Source of the DNA: Lysinibacillus fusiformis
GTDB lineage: Bacteria; Bacillota; Bacilli; Bacillales_A; Planococcaceae
NCBI GenBank assembly: GCA_030027265.1
Contig: JASENG010000001.1
Span: 434,001-498,000, forward strand
DNA length: 64,000 nt
Direction: 5' to 3'
In this document: positions 1 to 7,794 of the stretch, piece by piece
How the letters are laid out: each line of letters starts with the position of its first letter
Position numbering within the stretch: the first letter of the stretch is position 1
Program-made: the position numbers and the translations under genes
Notes under the pieces: generated by a model
Database searches by the model: none
Seen by the model: only the letters and a program-made list of their open reading frames with translations
Told to the model about the DNA's origin: nothing

Positions 1-243
1 GATTCCCTGCATACATGGTACAAGATTGACGAATTAGTGCAGCTTGTTCAATTTGTAGGATTAAAAAGACCCGGAACACAATCGTCTACTACATATGATG
101 TGAAACTAATTGAGGCACCTGAAATTGACCTATCTTCCACATTGATCAGAAGAAGATTAAAATCAGGCAGTACTCTGAAGTTTTTATTGCCGGATGGTGT
201 GGAAAGTTATATTCGGGAGGAAGGTCTATATGGAACGCGATAA
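1..243 (+). CDS. nadD: Nicotinate-nucleotide adenylyltransferase, C-terminal part
   Basis: Open from the first base of the window; the N-terminus lies upstream. It adenylates nicotinate mononucleotide in NAD biosynthesis. The 80 visible residues contain the family's late signatures: DSLHTWYKID near the start, a RPG turn, then SSTLIRRRLKSG (the ISSTxIR nucleotide-binding motif) and the terminal LLPDGVESYIREEGLY. The stop overlaps the start of yqeK by 14 bases, so the two genes are translationally coupled, as in other Bacillales. The identification rests on these motifs plus the neighbours yqeK and rsfS. The catalytic HxGH motif is outside the window and cannot be checked. Confidence 0.95.
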   Translation, partial: DSLHTWYKIDELVQLVQFVGLKRPGTQSSTTYDVKLIEAPEIDLSSTLIRRRLKSGSTLKFLLPDGVESYIREEGLYGTR

Positions 244-793
244 GTATTTATCTGCAATAAAACCACGTATGCCTGAAAAAAGATATATTCATACTATTGG
301 TGTAATGGAAACGGCCATTTCCTTGGCAGTCAAGTATGGTGAAGATAGCACTGCTGCCGAGACAGCTGCGATTTTACATGATATTGCAAAATATGCCGAT
401 GAAGATTGGATGCGCCAAATGGTTAAGGAAAACGGGCTGGATGCGCGGCTTGCAGAATGGGGATCTGAAATTTTGCATGGTCCAGTAGGGGCATGGATTG
501 CAGAAACTGAATTTAATATTACAAACGAAGATATTTTAAATTCAATTCGTTTCCATACAACTGGTCGTGCTGGTATGTCGAAACTAGAGAAAATTATATA
601 TATAGCAGATATGATTGAACCAAATCGCAAATTTGACGGGGTAGAACACTTGCGAAAATCGGCAAGTGAGGATTTGGATATAGCGATGAAAGCATGTATT
701 TGCCATTCAATTAGGTTTTTAGTAAATACTGAGCAGCCGATATACCCTGTATCAATTGAATGTTTTAATGATGTTATTTCAAAATACGCATAA
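230..793 (+). CDS. yqeK: HD-domain hydrolase YqeK (symmetrical Ap4A hydrolase family)
   Basis: 187 residues. The HD-superfamily metal site is visible as H21, the HD pair H50-D51 (ILHDIAKYAD) and later histidines in ILHGPVGAWIA and SIRFHTTGR. YqeK homologues hydrolyse diadenosine tetraphosphate to two ADP. I start at ATG 230 because GGGAGGAAGG lies 7-15 bases upstream and the protein then begins MERDKYLSAIKPRMPEKRYIH like its relatives. An in-frame ATG at 194 would lie within nadD and lacks a ribosome binding site. Overlaps the nadD stop and is followed by rsfS after 27 bases. Confidence 0.93.
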   Translation: MERDKYLSAIKPRMPEKRYIHTIGVMETAISLAVKYGEDSTAAETAAILHDIAKYADEDWMRQMVKENGLDARLAEWGSEILHGPVGAWIAETEFNITNEDILNSIRFHTTGRAGMSKLEKIIYIADMIEPNRKFDGVEHLRKSASEDLDIAMKACICHSIRFLVNTEQPIYPVSIECFNDVISKYA

Positions 794-820
794 GCGTTTA
801 AGAGAGAGGAAAAGTGAAGA

Positions 821-1168
821 ATGACGCAAACTTTACTAGAGATTGTTTACAAAGCAATAGATGATAAAAGAGGAGAAGATATCGTTGTCTTAAATATGGA
901 AAATATCTCGTTGCTAGCAGATTATTTCCTGATTTGCAACGGTAATTCCGATCGCCAAGCTCAAGCAATTGCTCGAGAAGTTCAAGATAAAGCACAAGAA
1001 CACGGATTTGATGTAAAACGTATTGAGGGCTTTGACTCTGCACGCTGGATTTTAGTGGACCTTGGAGATGTTGTCGTACACATTTTCCATAAAGACGAAC
1101 GTGCATTTTATAATTTAGAACGTTTATGGGGAGATGCTCCTCAACTTGATTTGCCAACAGTAGAATGA
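821..1168 (+). CDS. rsfS: Ribosomal silencing factor RsfS
   Basis: 115 residues, full length for the family (YqeL in B. subtilis). It binds ribosomal protein uL14 and blocks 30S-50S joining when nutrients run low. Visible family signatures are DYFLIC followed by GNSDRQ (about residues 34-46), RWILVDLGDVVVHIF (75-89) and YNLERLWGDA near the end. An AGAGAGGAAAAG ribosome binding site lies 8-19 bases before the ATG. The stop overlaps the yqeM start (ATGA-type), so the two are co-translated. Confidence 0.96.
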   Translation: MTQTLLEIVYKAIDDKRGEDIVVLNMENISLLADYFLICNGNSDRQAQAIAREVQDKAQEHGFDVKRIEGFDSARWILVDLGDVVVHIFHKDERAFYNLERLWGDAPQLDLPTVE

Positions 1169-1911
1169 TGAACTCAAGCTACGAAAGATTTGCTGCTGTG
1201 TACGATGAGTTAATGCAAGATATACCATACGATCAATATGTGAACTGGGTGAAGGCCCATGCTCCCAAAGAGCAATTTCCGAAGCTTCTAGATGTTGGCT
1301 GCGGAACTGGAACCCTTTCGCTTCTTTTTCATCAGGAAGGCTATGATGTAAGAGGAATTGACTTATCTGAAGATATGCTGGCTGTTGCTTACGAGCGACT
1401 GCAAACGCAGGGTGTGAACATTCCTTTATTTAATATGTCTATGGATGAATTGGAAGGTTTCTCTGATTTGGATATTGTCGCGATACCGATTGATTCGATC
1501 AATTATTTAGCTGAAACAGAAGCGGTCATTGAAACGCTAAAGCGAATTTATGATTCTCTTCGTGAGGGCGGGCAAATATTTTTTGATGTTCATTCGCTGT
1601 TTAAAATGGATCAGATCTTTATGAAAAGTCCTTTCACATATGATGATGGAGAAATCACTTACCTTTGGTATACAGAACCAGGCGAATTTGAACATTCTGT
1701 TTTTCACCAAATGACCTTTTTCGTTAAAGAAGAGGGAAGCGGATTATTCGAACGATTCGACGAAGAGCACTTCCAGAGAACGTATTCGATTGAGTTGTAT
1801 ATGAAATGGTTAAAAGAGATTGGTTTTACACATATAGAAGCAACGGCGGATTGGAAAAATATAAGTCCATCCAACGAAAGCGAAAGAATTTTTATTCGTG
1901 CAATTAAATAA
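1165..1911 (+). CDS. yqeM: Class I SAM-dependent methyltransferase YqeM
   Basis: 248 residues from ATG 1165; a second ATG at 1168 is equally usable. The SAM-binding motif I is clear at about residues 41-52 (LLDVGCGTGTLS), followed by an acidic motif (GIDLSEDML). The methyl acceptor is not known to me. The gene keeps its usual place between rsfS and the comE genes. The next gene in B. subtilis, comER, is absent here. Two nested inverted repeats follow the stop and precede comEA. Confidence 0.88.
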   Translation: MMNSSYERFAAVYDELMQDIPYDQYVNWVKAHAPKEQFPKLLDVGCGTGTLSLLFHQEGYDVRGIDLSEDMLAVAYERLQTQGVNIPLFNMSMDELEGFSDLDIVAIPIDSINYLAETEAVIETLKRIYDSLREGGQIFFDVHSLFKMDQIFMKSPFTYDDGEITYLWYTEPGEFEHSVFHQMTFFVKEEGSGLFERFDEEHFQRTYSIELYMKWLKEIGFTHIEATADWKNISPSNESERIFIRAIK

Positions 1912-1936
1912 TACAATTTAGACACTTTTCAAAAGA

Positions 1937-2000
1937 AGGTAAATTATGTATATTATAGATATACTCCATATGATTTACCTCTTTAGAGAGGTGTTTTTTT
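1937..2000 (+). terminator. Overlapping inverted repeats before comEA (terminator or SD-masking hairpin)
   Basis: Two mutually exclusive stems are visible. Stem A pairs AGGTAAAT (1937-1944) with ATTTACCT (1973-1980). Stem B pairs ACCTCT (1977-1982) with AGAGGT (1987-1992) over a 4-base loop and is followed by seven Ts (1994-2000). Stem B resembles a weak rho-independent terminator ending the yqeM operon. Its 3' arm is also the only good Shine-Dalgarno sequence in front of comEA. A TAGACA at 1919-1924 is the best nearby -35-like box, but I cannot assign its -10. Confidence 0.5.
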
Positions 2001-2012
2001 ATATTTCAGCAA

Positions 2013-2657
2013 GTGTTCAAAAAGTATGCAAGAATAATGCTATTCCCCGGCATTGTTTGTCTGATTCTCCTTTATGTTTTCCTTCAGCAAGACTCTTCCG
2101 AAGAAGAAACCTTATCAATTGCAACGATTTCACAAGAACAAAACGAAAAAGTAAATAGCGATTCTGTCAGCGATACCGTCACCGAGCCTATAGATGAACC
2201 GGCTGTCCAAAAAATTATGGTTGATGTAAAAGGGGCCGTACAATATCCCGGTGTTTACGAACTGACAACAGAGGATCGAGTCATTGATGCGATTGAAAGG
2301 GCTGGCGGCTACCTTGCAGAAGCTCAATCGACCGCCCTGAATCATGCGCAAAAATTACAAGATGAAATGGTCATTTATATTCCAAAAGAAGGTGAAGTAA
2401 CCGATCAAAGTCCCCAAAATGGACTAGTAGTCAGTTCTCCGGCCGCATCCTCTGATTTAGGAGATAAGGTTGATTTGAATAGTGCAGATGAAGCCGCATT
2501 GACTGCGATACCAGGAATCGGCCCATCAAAGGCCCAAGCGATACTTGCCTACAGGGAGGAAAATGGATCTTTTCAAACTATAGAGGACTTAAAAAATATT
2601 TCGGGCATCGGTGACAAAACCTTTGAAAAATTAAAAGAATTTATTGTTGTAAAGTAA
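2013..2657 (+). CDS. comEA: Competence protein ComEA (DNA receptor)
   Basis: About 214 residues. ComEA is the membrane-anchored receptor that binds incoming double-stranded DNA during transformation. One N-terminal membrane anchor (residues about 7-24) is followed by a low-complexity linker, a SLBB domain (IMVDVKGAVQYPGVYEL, about 67-125) and a C-terminal double helix-hairpin-helix DNA-binding domain (VDLNSADEAALTAIPGIG ... GIGDKTFEKLKEF, about 152-211). The start is uncertain. GTG 2013 has no convincing ribosome binding site. AGAGAGGTG (1985-1993) is ideally spaced for an in-frame ATA at 2001, which would be an unusual start codon. comEB and comEC follow. Confidence 0.93.
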   Translation: MFKKYARIMLFPGIVCLILLYVFLQQDSSEEETLSIATISQEQNEKVNSDSVSDTVTEPIDEPAVQKIMVDVKGAVQYPGVYELTTEDRVIDAIERAGGYLAEAQSTALNHAQKLQDEMVIYIPKEGEVTDQSPQNGLVVSSPAASSDLGDKVDLNSADEAALTAIPGIGPSKAQAILAYREENGSFQTIEDLKNISGIGDKTFEKLKEFIVVK

Positions 2658-2736
2658 GAAATTTCAATTTTTCTCACATTGCATTCACGAGTTATTCCAT
2701 CTAAACTAAATAGTAAGATAGTTTGGAGGTAAACAT

Positions 2737-3309
2737 ATGGAGCGAATAACATGGGATCAATTTTTTATGGCACAAAGTCATTTATTAGCCCTAAGAAGTA
2801 CATGTACTAGATTAGCAGTTGGTGCAACAATTGTCCGTGAGAAAAGAATTATAGCTGGCGGCTACAATGGATCGATTTCAGGTGATGAGCATTGTATTGA
2901 AGATGGCTGCTATGTGGTGGACAATCATTGTGTTCGTACGGTTCATGCAGAAACAAACGCATTGCTGCAATGTGCAAAATATGGTACACCTGCAAATGGT
3001 GCGGATATTTATGTGACACATTTTCCTTGCTTGCCTTGCTCGAAAACAATTATTCAAGCCGGCATTAAAAACTTATATTATGCAAATGATTATAAAAATA
3101 ATGAGTATGCTATGGAATTATTTAAGAAAGCCAATGTAAATGTTGTACAAATTCCTTTCGATGAAGCAAAAATTGATTTTTTAAAGGATCAAAAGCTTGA
3201 GCTGGCAGTTGGAATGCTTGATAAGTTAAGAAATCTGGGAGCTTCAAAAGAAGAATTGCAACCTTTCGAAGAGAAGGTGAAAGAATTATTTGATCTCGTA
3301 CAAGCATAA
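2737..3309 (+). CDS. comEB: ComEB, dCMP deaminase family
   Basis: 190 residues. A cytidine/deoxycytidylate deaminase: the zinc site is H70-A-E72 (VHAETNALLQC) with C98 and C101 (FPCLPCSK). The family converts dCMP to dUMP. In Bacillus the gene sits in the competence operon but is not known to be essential for DNA uptake. GGAGGT lies 7-12 bases before ATG 2737. The 3' end overlaps the TTG start of comEC by 20 bases, so translation of comEC is probably coupled. An 8-bp hairpin (CTAAACTA with TAGTTTGG) runs into the ribosome binding site. Confidence 0.95.
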   Translation: MERITWDQFFMAQSHLLALRSTCTRLAVGATIVREKRIIAGGYNGSISGDEHCIEDGCYVVDNHCVRTVHAETNALLQCAKYGTPANGADIYVTHFPCLPCSKTIIQAGIKNLYYANDYKNNEYAMELFKKANVNVVQIPFDEAKIDFLKDQKLELAVGMLDKLRNLGASKEELQPFEEKVKELFDLVQA

Positions 3310-5611
3310 GTTTATTTTCTATGCCTTATCGATTCTCGTTGCTTCCCTTGCAGCTCACGAATCGGTGAGGCTTTTATTTTTATTGGTGCCGTATTCTCTT
3401 TTTCTGCATTTTAAAAAAATCAGCATCGTTCATATTGTTGGAATCATTTTTACGGCTGTGATTAGTTACTCTTACTTTATCCACTTGCTGCAACAATTCG
3501 AAGAACCCCTCGAGCTGCCAATTCAATTGGCCTGGACAGATGAATATAAAATGAATGGTGATACTTTGCACGGCTTTATGAAGGATTCCCAAGGAAGAAA
3601 GATATATGTAGTTTACAAATTTCATTCTGAAAAGGAAAAGCTTTCTTTCCAGCACCAATCTTTAGCAGGAAGTCTGTATATGGTTAAAGGGGAGCTGGCA
3701 GCACCCTCTGAACCGAAGCATGACTTTGCTTTTAGTATGGAGGATTATTTAAAAAGCAAAGGCTCTTTAGGCATTGTTGAAATCACCAGTTGGGAATATG
3801 TCGCAGCAAAATCGAGCATTCAGCAAAAAATAGCCCAGCAGCGATTTAATGTGAAAACTCATATCGAAAAAACCTTCCCGCCATCTCTTATTGCAGAAGC
3901 ACAAGCGCTGATTATTGGGTTGCAGGAAAATGTGGACGAAGAATTGACGAAAGCGTATCAGAAATTAGGGATAACGCATTTATTTGCTATTTCGGGGCTC
4001 CATATCGCGATTGTGGCGTTTATTTTTTTTCAAGGACTTTTAAGGCTTAAAGTAAGACGTGAATTTGCATCAATTTTTCTTATATTTATTTTACCAATTT
4101 ATGCAGTCCTGGCAGGTGGTGCTCCTTCAGTTTGGCGAGCGGTGACCGTTGTTGAACTGATTATGATTAGTCGGTGGAAAGGGAAACTGGCGCCAGATGA
4201 TGCTCTCTCGATAAGTTTCATCTTTTTTGTCTGTATAGAACCCTGGGCAATCTATCAAATTGGTTTTCAATTATCTTATTTGGCAACTGCAAGCCTGATT
4301 TATTCTGGACCATTCATTAATCGAACCTCTTCTTGGATTATTCAGTCCTTTCTTATTACCTTCGTCTCGCAGCTGCTCGTTTATCCACTTCTTTTATTCC
4401 ACTTTTACGAGTTGAGTCTGTCTTCATTAATCGTGAATATTTTCTTTGTTCCACTTTTTTCCTTTGTCATTTTACCTATTAATATCGGGTTGCTTGTCCT
4501 GTCTTATTTTCCGACATCAATTGCTGATCTATTATTTCTACTCTATGAACCTCTAAGAAATTTTCTTGCTGCCCTCATTGCATTGCTGCAGGGATTGCCA
4601 TATCAAATGTGGAATCCAGGTAAACCAGCAACCGGATTCATCATAGTGGCTTACATTAGTGTTTTTGCAACATTTTATTTTATAGATATGAAAGCGAAAC
4701 TGTGGAAAATACTTTCAGTACTGATACTGCCTGCAATTTTTATTCATTTTAGCAATAAGGTGACGGATGATTTAATTATTTCCTTTATCAATGTTGGTCA
4801 GGGGGATTGTATCTTGATTGAATTGCCCTTTAAAGAGGAAATTTACATGATTGATGCAGGTGGAGTTTTGCGATTTAACCAGGAAGACTGGAAGGAGAGC
4901 AGGACACCCTATGAAGTTGGAAGAGACATTGTAGTGCCTTTTTTGAAAGGGAAGGGCATTCAAAAAATCGACAAATTTATCTTGACGCATGCAGATAGTG
5001 ATCATGTCGAAGGGGCAGAGGAAATTTTGCAGGAAATTCAAGTTGGAGAAATACACATTACACCAAATTCCTATACAAAAGAAGTAATGGCGGATTTGCT
5101 AACCGAGGCAAAAAGGGAGAAAATTCAAGTGCTGGAACAAATGGCGAATACATCTTGGCAAATAGGAGATAGTTCTTTTACGTATCTTTGGCCTATTGAA
5201 ACCACTTATGAAGGAAATAATGATTCGCTTGTTTTGTATGTTGCAAATGGAAGTTTTGAAGGTCTATTTATGGGGGATGTAGAAGAAGGTGGGGAGAAGT
5301 CAATTTTAGGCAAATATCCTAATCTAGCTAATATCGATCTCTTAAAAGCTGGTCACCATGGCAGCAATACATCTAGTAGTGATGCTTTTGTTGAAAGATT
5401 AACCCCAGCAATTACGATTTTTAGTGCAGGAGAAAATAATCGATATGGACATCCACATCAAGAAGTGGTTGAACGATTTGGCAACCTAGGTTTACCAACG
5501 TTAACCACAGGGGAAGTCGGCACTGTGGAACTAAGGGTAGATGGTCAAAATATAGAAATAACAACAAGCAATTGGTTTTTGAAAAACACAAAAGGGGATT
5601 CCAAAGATTAA
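3290..5611 (+). CDS. comEC: ComEC, competence DNA-uptake channel
   Basis: 773 residues, full length for the family. ComEC forms the membrane channel that passes single-stranded DNA into the cytoplasm. N-terminal hydrophobic segments and a soluble domain are followed by the multi-pass competence domain (FAISGLHIAIV, about 230-240) and a C-terminal metallo-beta-lactamase-like domain. That domain has INVGQGDCILIE, the metal motif HADSDHVEG (residues about 567-575) and GHHGSN (about 688). The start is a TTG inside comEB, 11 bases after GAGAAGGTG. This start is inferred from overlap and spacing. A strong bidirectional terminator follows. Confidence 0.95.
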   Translation: MISYKHKFIFYALSILVASLAAHESVRLLFLLVPYSLFLHFKKISIVHIVGIIFTAVISYSYFIHLLQQFEEPLELPIQLAWTDEYKMNGDTLHGFMKDSQGRKIYVVYKFHSEKEKLSFQHQSLAGSLYMVKGELAAPSEPKHDFAFSMEDYLKSKGSLGIVEITSWEYVAAKSSIQQKIAQQRFNVKTHIEKTFPPSLIAEAQALIIGLQENVDEELTKAYQKLGITHLFAISGLHIAIVAFIFFQGLLRLKVRREFASIFLIFILPIYAVLAGGAPSVWRAVTVVELIMISRWKGKLAPDDALSISFIFFVCIEPWAIYQIGFQLSYLATASLIYSGPFINRTSSWIIQSFLITFVSQLLVYPLLLFHFYELSLSSLIVNIFFVPLFSFVILPINIGLLVLSYFPTSIADLLFLLYEPLRNFLAALIALLQGLPYQMWNPGKPATGFIIVAYISVFATFYFIDMKAKLWKILSVLILPAIFIHFSNKVTDDLIISFINVGQGDCILIELPFKEEIYMIDAGGVLRFNQEDWKESRTPYEVGRDIVVPFLKGKGIQKIDKFILTHADSDHVEGAEEILQEIQVGEIHITPNSYTKEVMADLLTEAKREKIQVLEQMANTSWQIGDSSFTYLWPIETTYEGNNDSLVLYVANGSFEGLFMGDVEEGGEKSILGKYPNLANIDLLKAGHHGSNTSSSDAFVERLTPAITIFSAGENNRYGHPHQEVVERFGNLGLPTLTTGEVGTVELRVDGQNIEITTSNWFLKNTKGDSKD

Positions 5612-5630
5612 CCTTGAAATCCCCTTTTCG
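5590..5630. terminator. Bidirectional terminator between comEC and yqzM
   Basis: AAAGGGGATT (from 5591) pairs with AATCCCCTTTT (to 5628). It is T-rich on the plus strand, and the A-run in comEC gives a T-run on the minus strand. It lies between the convergent genes comEC and yqzM and probably serves both. Confidence 0.85.
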
Positions 5631-5641
5631 CTTTGCAACGA

Positions 5642-5806
5642 TTATGCTGCTACTTCAATAATGATTGCGATAATAAACATAATTGCAAAAAATACGAATG
5701 AAGCACCAAATCCAATACCAGCATCGATTGCTTGGTTACGCATTGATGCGCCATTTTTTCCTTCAAAAGGATTGTGTGTTACAACGTTTTCATCATGTGA
5801 TGACAT
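5642..5806 (-). CDS. yqzM: Small membrane protein YqzM
   Basis: 54 residues. The protein reads MSSHDENVVTHNPFEGKNG, then SMRNQAIDAGIGFGASFVFF and a hydrophobic C-terminus ending EVAA. A good ribosome binding site (AGGAGGGATAAGT) precedes the ATG on the minus strand. The NDAIDSGVGF-like stretch and a single terminal membrane helix match what I remember of B. subtilis YqzM (44 residues). The position between comEC and holA on the opposite strand is also the same. The function is unknown. Confidence 0.8.
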   Translation of the reverse strand: MSSHDENVVTHNPFEGKNGASMRNQAIDAGIGFGASFVFFAIMFIIAIIIEVAA

Positions 5807-5978
5807 ACTTATCCCTCCTACTCAACATCCATTATAAGTGAATATATTGTAAAAAGCTATATCCAATAAATCAAATTCTACTAACTACCTTTTGTATAAT
5901 TCAAATTTTTTATACATGATGATAGAAAATAAAAAAGGTGTATACTTATAAATACGAAAAGTTTTAGGAGGAAGCAAT

Positions 5979-6989
5979 ATGTTTACGAAAATTTGGAAAG
6001 AGATTAAAAATGGGCAAATTGCTCCTGTTTATTGTATTTATGGGGAAGAATCTTATTTCATCGATGAAACAATCAAGCGAATCAAAGAAGGATTGCACAC
6101 TGAAGAAGAAGCTGAAGTGATCACCTTCGATATGGATGAATCCCCAGTTGACTTAGTAATTGATGAAGCAGATACATTTCCATTCTTTTCAGAAAGAAAA
6201 TTGGTAATTGCAAAAAATGCATCATTTTTAAAAGCCAGTGAAAAAGGGAAAGAGAAAATAGAGCATGATTTAAAACGATTAGAAAATTGGCTGGCACACC
6301 CATCTGATTTTTGTGTCACGGTCTTTATCGCACCTTATGAAAAATTAGATGAGCGTAAAAAAATTACGAAAGCGATGAAAGAAAAAAGTACTTTGCTTCA
6401 TGCTGAGACACCAAAGGAAAATGATTTAGCCACATGGATTCGAAGTGAAGCAAATAGATATGAAAAAAGTGTAGCTGATGATGCCGTCGATAAATTAGTG
6501 GAAATGGTTGGAGCCAATATGATTCAGCTTCAGATGGAAATTGAAAAAATCGCTTTATACCTAGGGGAAGAAAAACAAATTACCGTTCATTTGGTGGAAG
6601 AATTGGTTGCCAAAACATTAGAGCATGATGCTTTTAAAATGCTGAATGCTTATTTATCGCGAAATGTATCTGAAGCACTCCAAATTTATCATGATTTGCT
6701 TAGACAAAAGGAAGAGCCGATTATGTTAGTAGGTCTATTGGCTTCTAATATACGAACGATGAATAATGTCTATTATCTGCAGAAAAAAGGCTATCATCCA
6801 AATCAGATTTCAAAACAATTAAAAATTCATCCTTATCGTGTCAAGCTGATGCTGGAAAATAGAGAGCGTCCAAACGAGGAAAGATTATTAAAAGCACTGA
6901 AAAGCCTTTCTGAAATCGATTTGAAATTAAAGTCGATCAGCGGCAACCGGGAAAGGTATTTAGAAATGTTTCTGCTAAAAGCTTTATAA
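5979..6989 (+). CDS. holA: DNA polymerase III, delta subunit
   Basis: 336 residues, normal for HolA (YqeN). It is the clamp-loader subunit that opens the beta sliding clamp. The N-terminus APVYCIYGEESYFIDETIKRIK is the degenerate AAA+ P-loop region typical of delta. The C-terminal part (LLRQKEEPIMLVGLLASNIRTM, HPYRVKLMLE) carries the collar-domain signature. TTTTAGGAGGAAGCAAT precedes ATG 5979. A TATACT (5941-5946) is a possible -10 box but has no good -35. In B. subtilis the next gene is rpsT; here two extra genes intervene. Confidence 0.95.
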   Translation: MFTKIWKEIKNGQIAPVYCIYGEESYFIDETIKRIKEGLHTEEEAEVITFDMDESPVDLVIDEADTFPFFSERKLVIAKNASFLKASEKGKEKIEHDLKRLENWLAHPSDFCVTVFIAPYEKLDERKKITKAMKEKSTLLHAETPKENDLATWIRSEANRYEKSVADDAVDKLVEMVGANMIQLQMEIEKIALYLGEEKQITVHLVEELVAKTLEHDAFKMLNAYLSRNVSEALQIYHDLLRQKEEPIMLVGLLASNIRTMNNVYYLQKKGYHPNQISKQLKIHPYRVKLMLENRERPNEERLLKALKSLSEIDLKLKSISGNRERYLEMFLLKAL

Positions 6990-7104
6990 ACCTATTGGAG
7001 TATTTTTGGCTATATTCATTTAAATCTATTTACATTATCTGTTATATTTATTCTATATTCGATATTAAATTCAGTATATATTTTCAAGAAAGAAAGGACT
7101 TCTT

Positions 7105-7794
7105 ATGGACTATCAATTTAGATTTTGGCATTCTCTCTTCAACCCTGGTAAACTAGCATTCGCATTAGACAATGAAGAACAGGATTATCAAATCCAAGGA
7201 TATCAAAGCCGCTTTTTTATAATTCTGGGCTTAACTATTCTCTTTTTTGTCATAAGGGAAATCTGGGGGATGGGCTCAGAAAATTTGACATCTCTATGGG
7301 CGGCTAATCTAGAGCAGGAGTATATCATTAGCCGATATTTATCCCTTTTCGGTGCAATTATTAAAGGAATATTATTTTTCGCTTTTCACTACTATTTCAT
7401 TTCTTTATGTTTATCAATCTTGACTGATCAATCTTTTAAAGCGATTTCGAAAATCCAAGTTTTTGTAATTGCTAGCATTTTGCTGGAAAAATTAATTCTA
7501 TTTATTATTTTCGCTTTATCTGGATTCACGACACCTATATCCTTTTTGTCATTAGGACCTATTAGTACATACCTTACAAATGATAGTTTTATCATTTACT
7601 TTTTTAATCAGCTTACTATTGCAACCGCAGCGACTATTGTCATTCAATATAGCTTTTTGTCGAAATGGGAAGAGGAGAGCAAGGGCTTATTATTAACGAA
7701 GATCATTGCTATTCAAATTTTCTTCGCCCTTGTAACAGCAGGCATCAGTGTATTGCCTCTCTATGATTATGTTACTAAGGTGGTAGGGTTATGA
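7105..7794 (+). CDS. Yip1-like polytopic membrane protein
   Basis: 229 residues, mostly hydrophobic. A soluble N-terminus (MDYQFRFWHSLFNPGKLAFAL) is followed by about five membrane segments (roughly 38-55, 82-110, 118-138, 160-180 and 200-222). The N-terminal FNPGKLAFAL stretch and overall layout resemble the YIP1-family proteins of Firmicutes. I propose that assignment with moderate confidence and assign no function. AGAAAGGACTTCTT precedes the ATG. The stop overlaps the next start as ATGA, so it forms a two-gene unit with the HlyD-like protein. The pair is an insertion relative to the B. subtilis holA-rpsT junction. Confidence 0.6.
   Translation: MDYQFRFWHSLFNPGKLAFALDNEEQDYQIQGYQSRFFIILGLTILFFVIREIWGMGSENLTSLWAANLEQEYIISRYLSLFGAIIKGILFFAFHYYFISLCLSILTDQSFKAISKIQVFVIASILLEKLILFIIFALSGFTTPISFLSLGPISTYLTNDSFIIYFFNQLTIATAATIVIQYSFLSKWEEESKGLLLTKIIAIQIFFALVTAGISVLPLYDYVTKVVGL

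Noticed and set aside
1985-2020. Missing or extra T in the T7 run (1994-2000) as an explanation for the odd comEA start
   Set aside because: One T fewer would join a GTG at 1991 to the comEA frame, but that GTG lies within the Shine-Dalgarno sequence itself. The reading is no better and an error cannot be shown from one sequence.
1946-2158. Plus-strand frame overlapping the comEA start
   Set aside because: It runs through both hairpins and out of frame into comEA, with no ribosome binding site.
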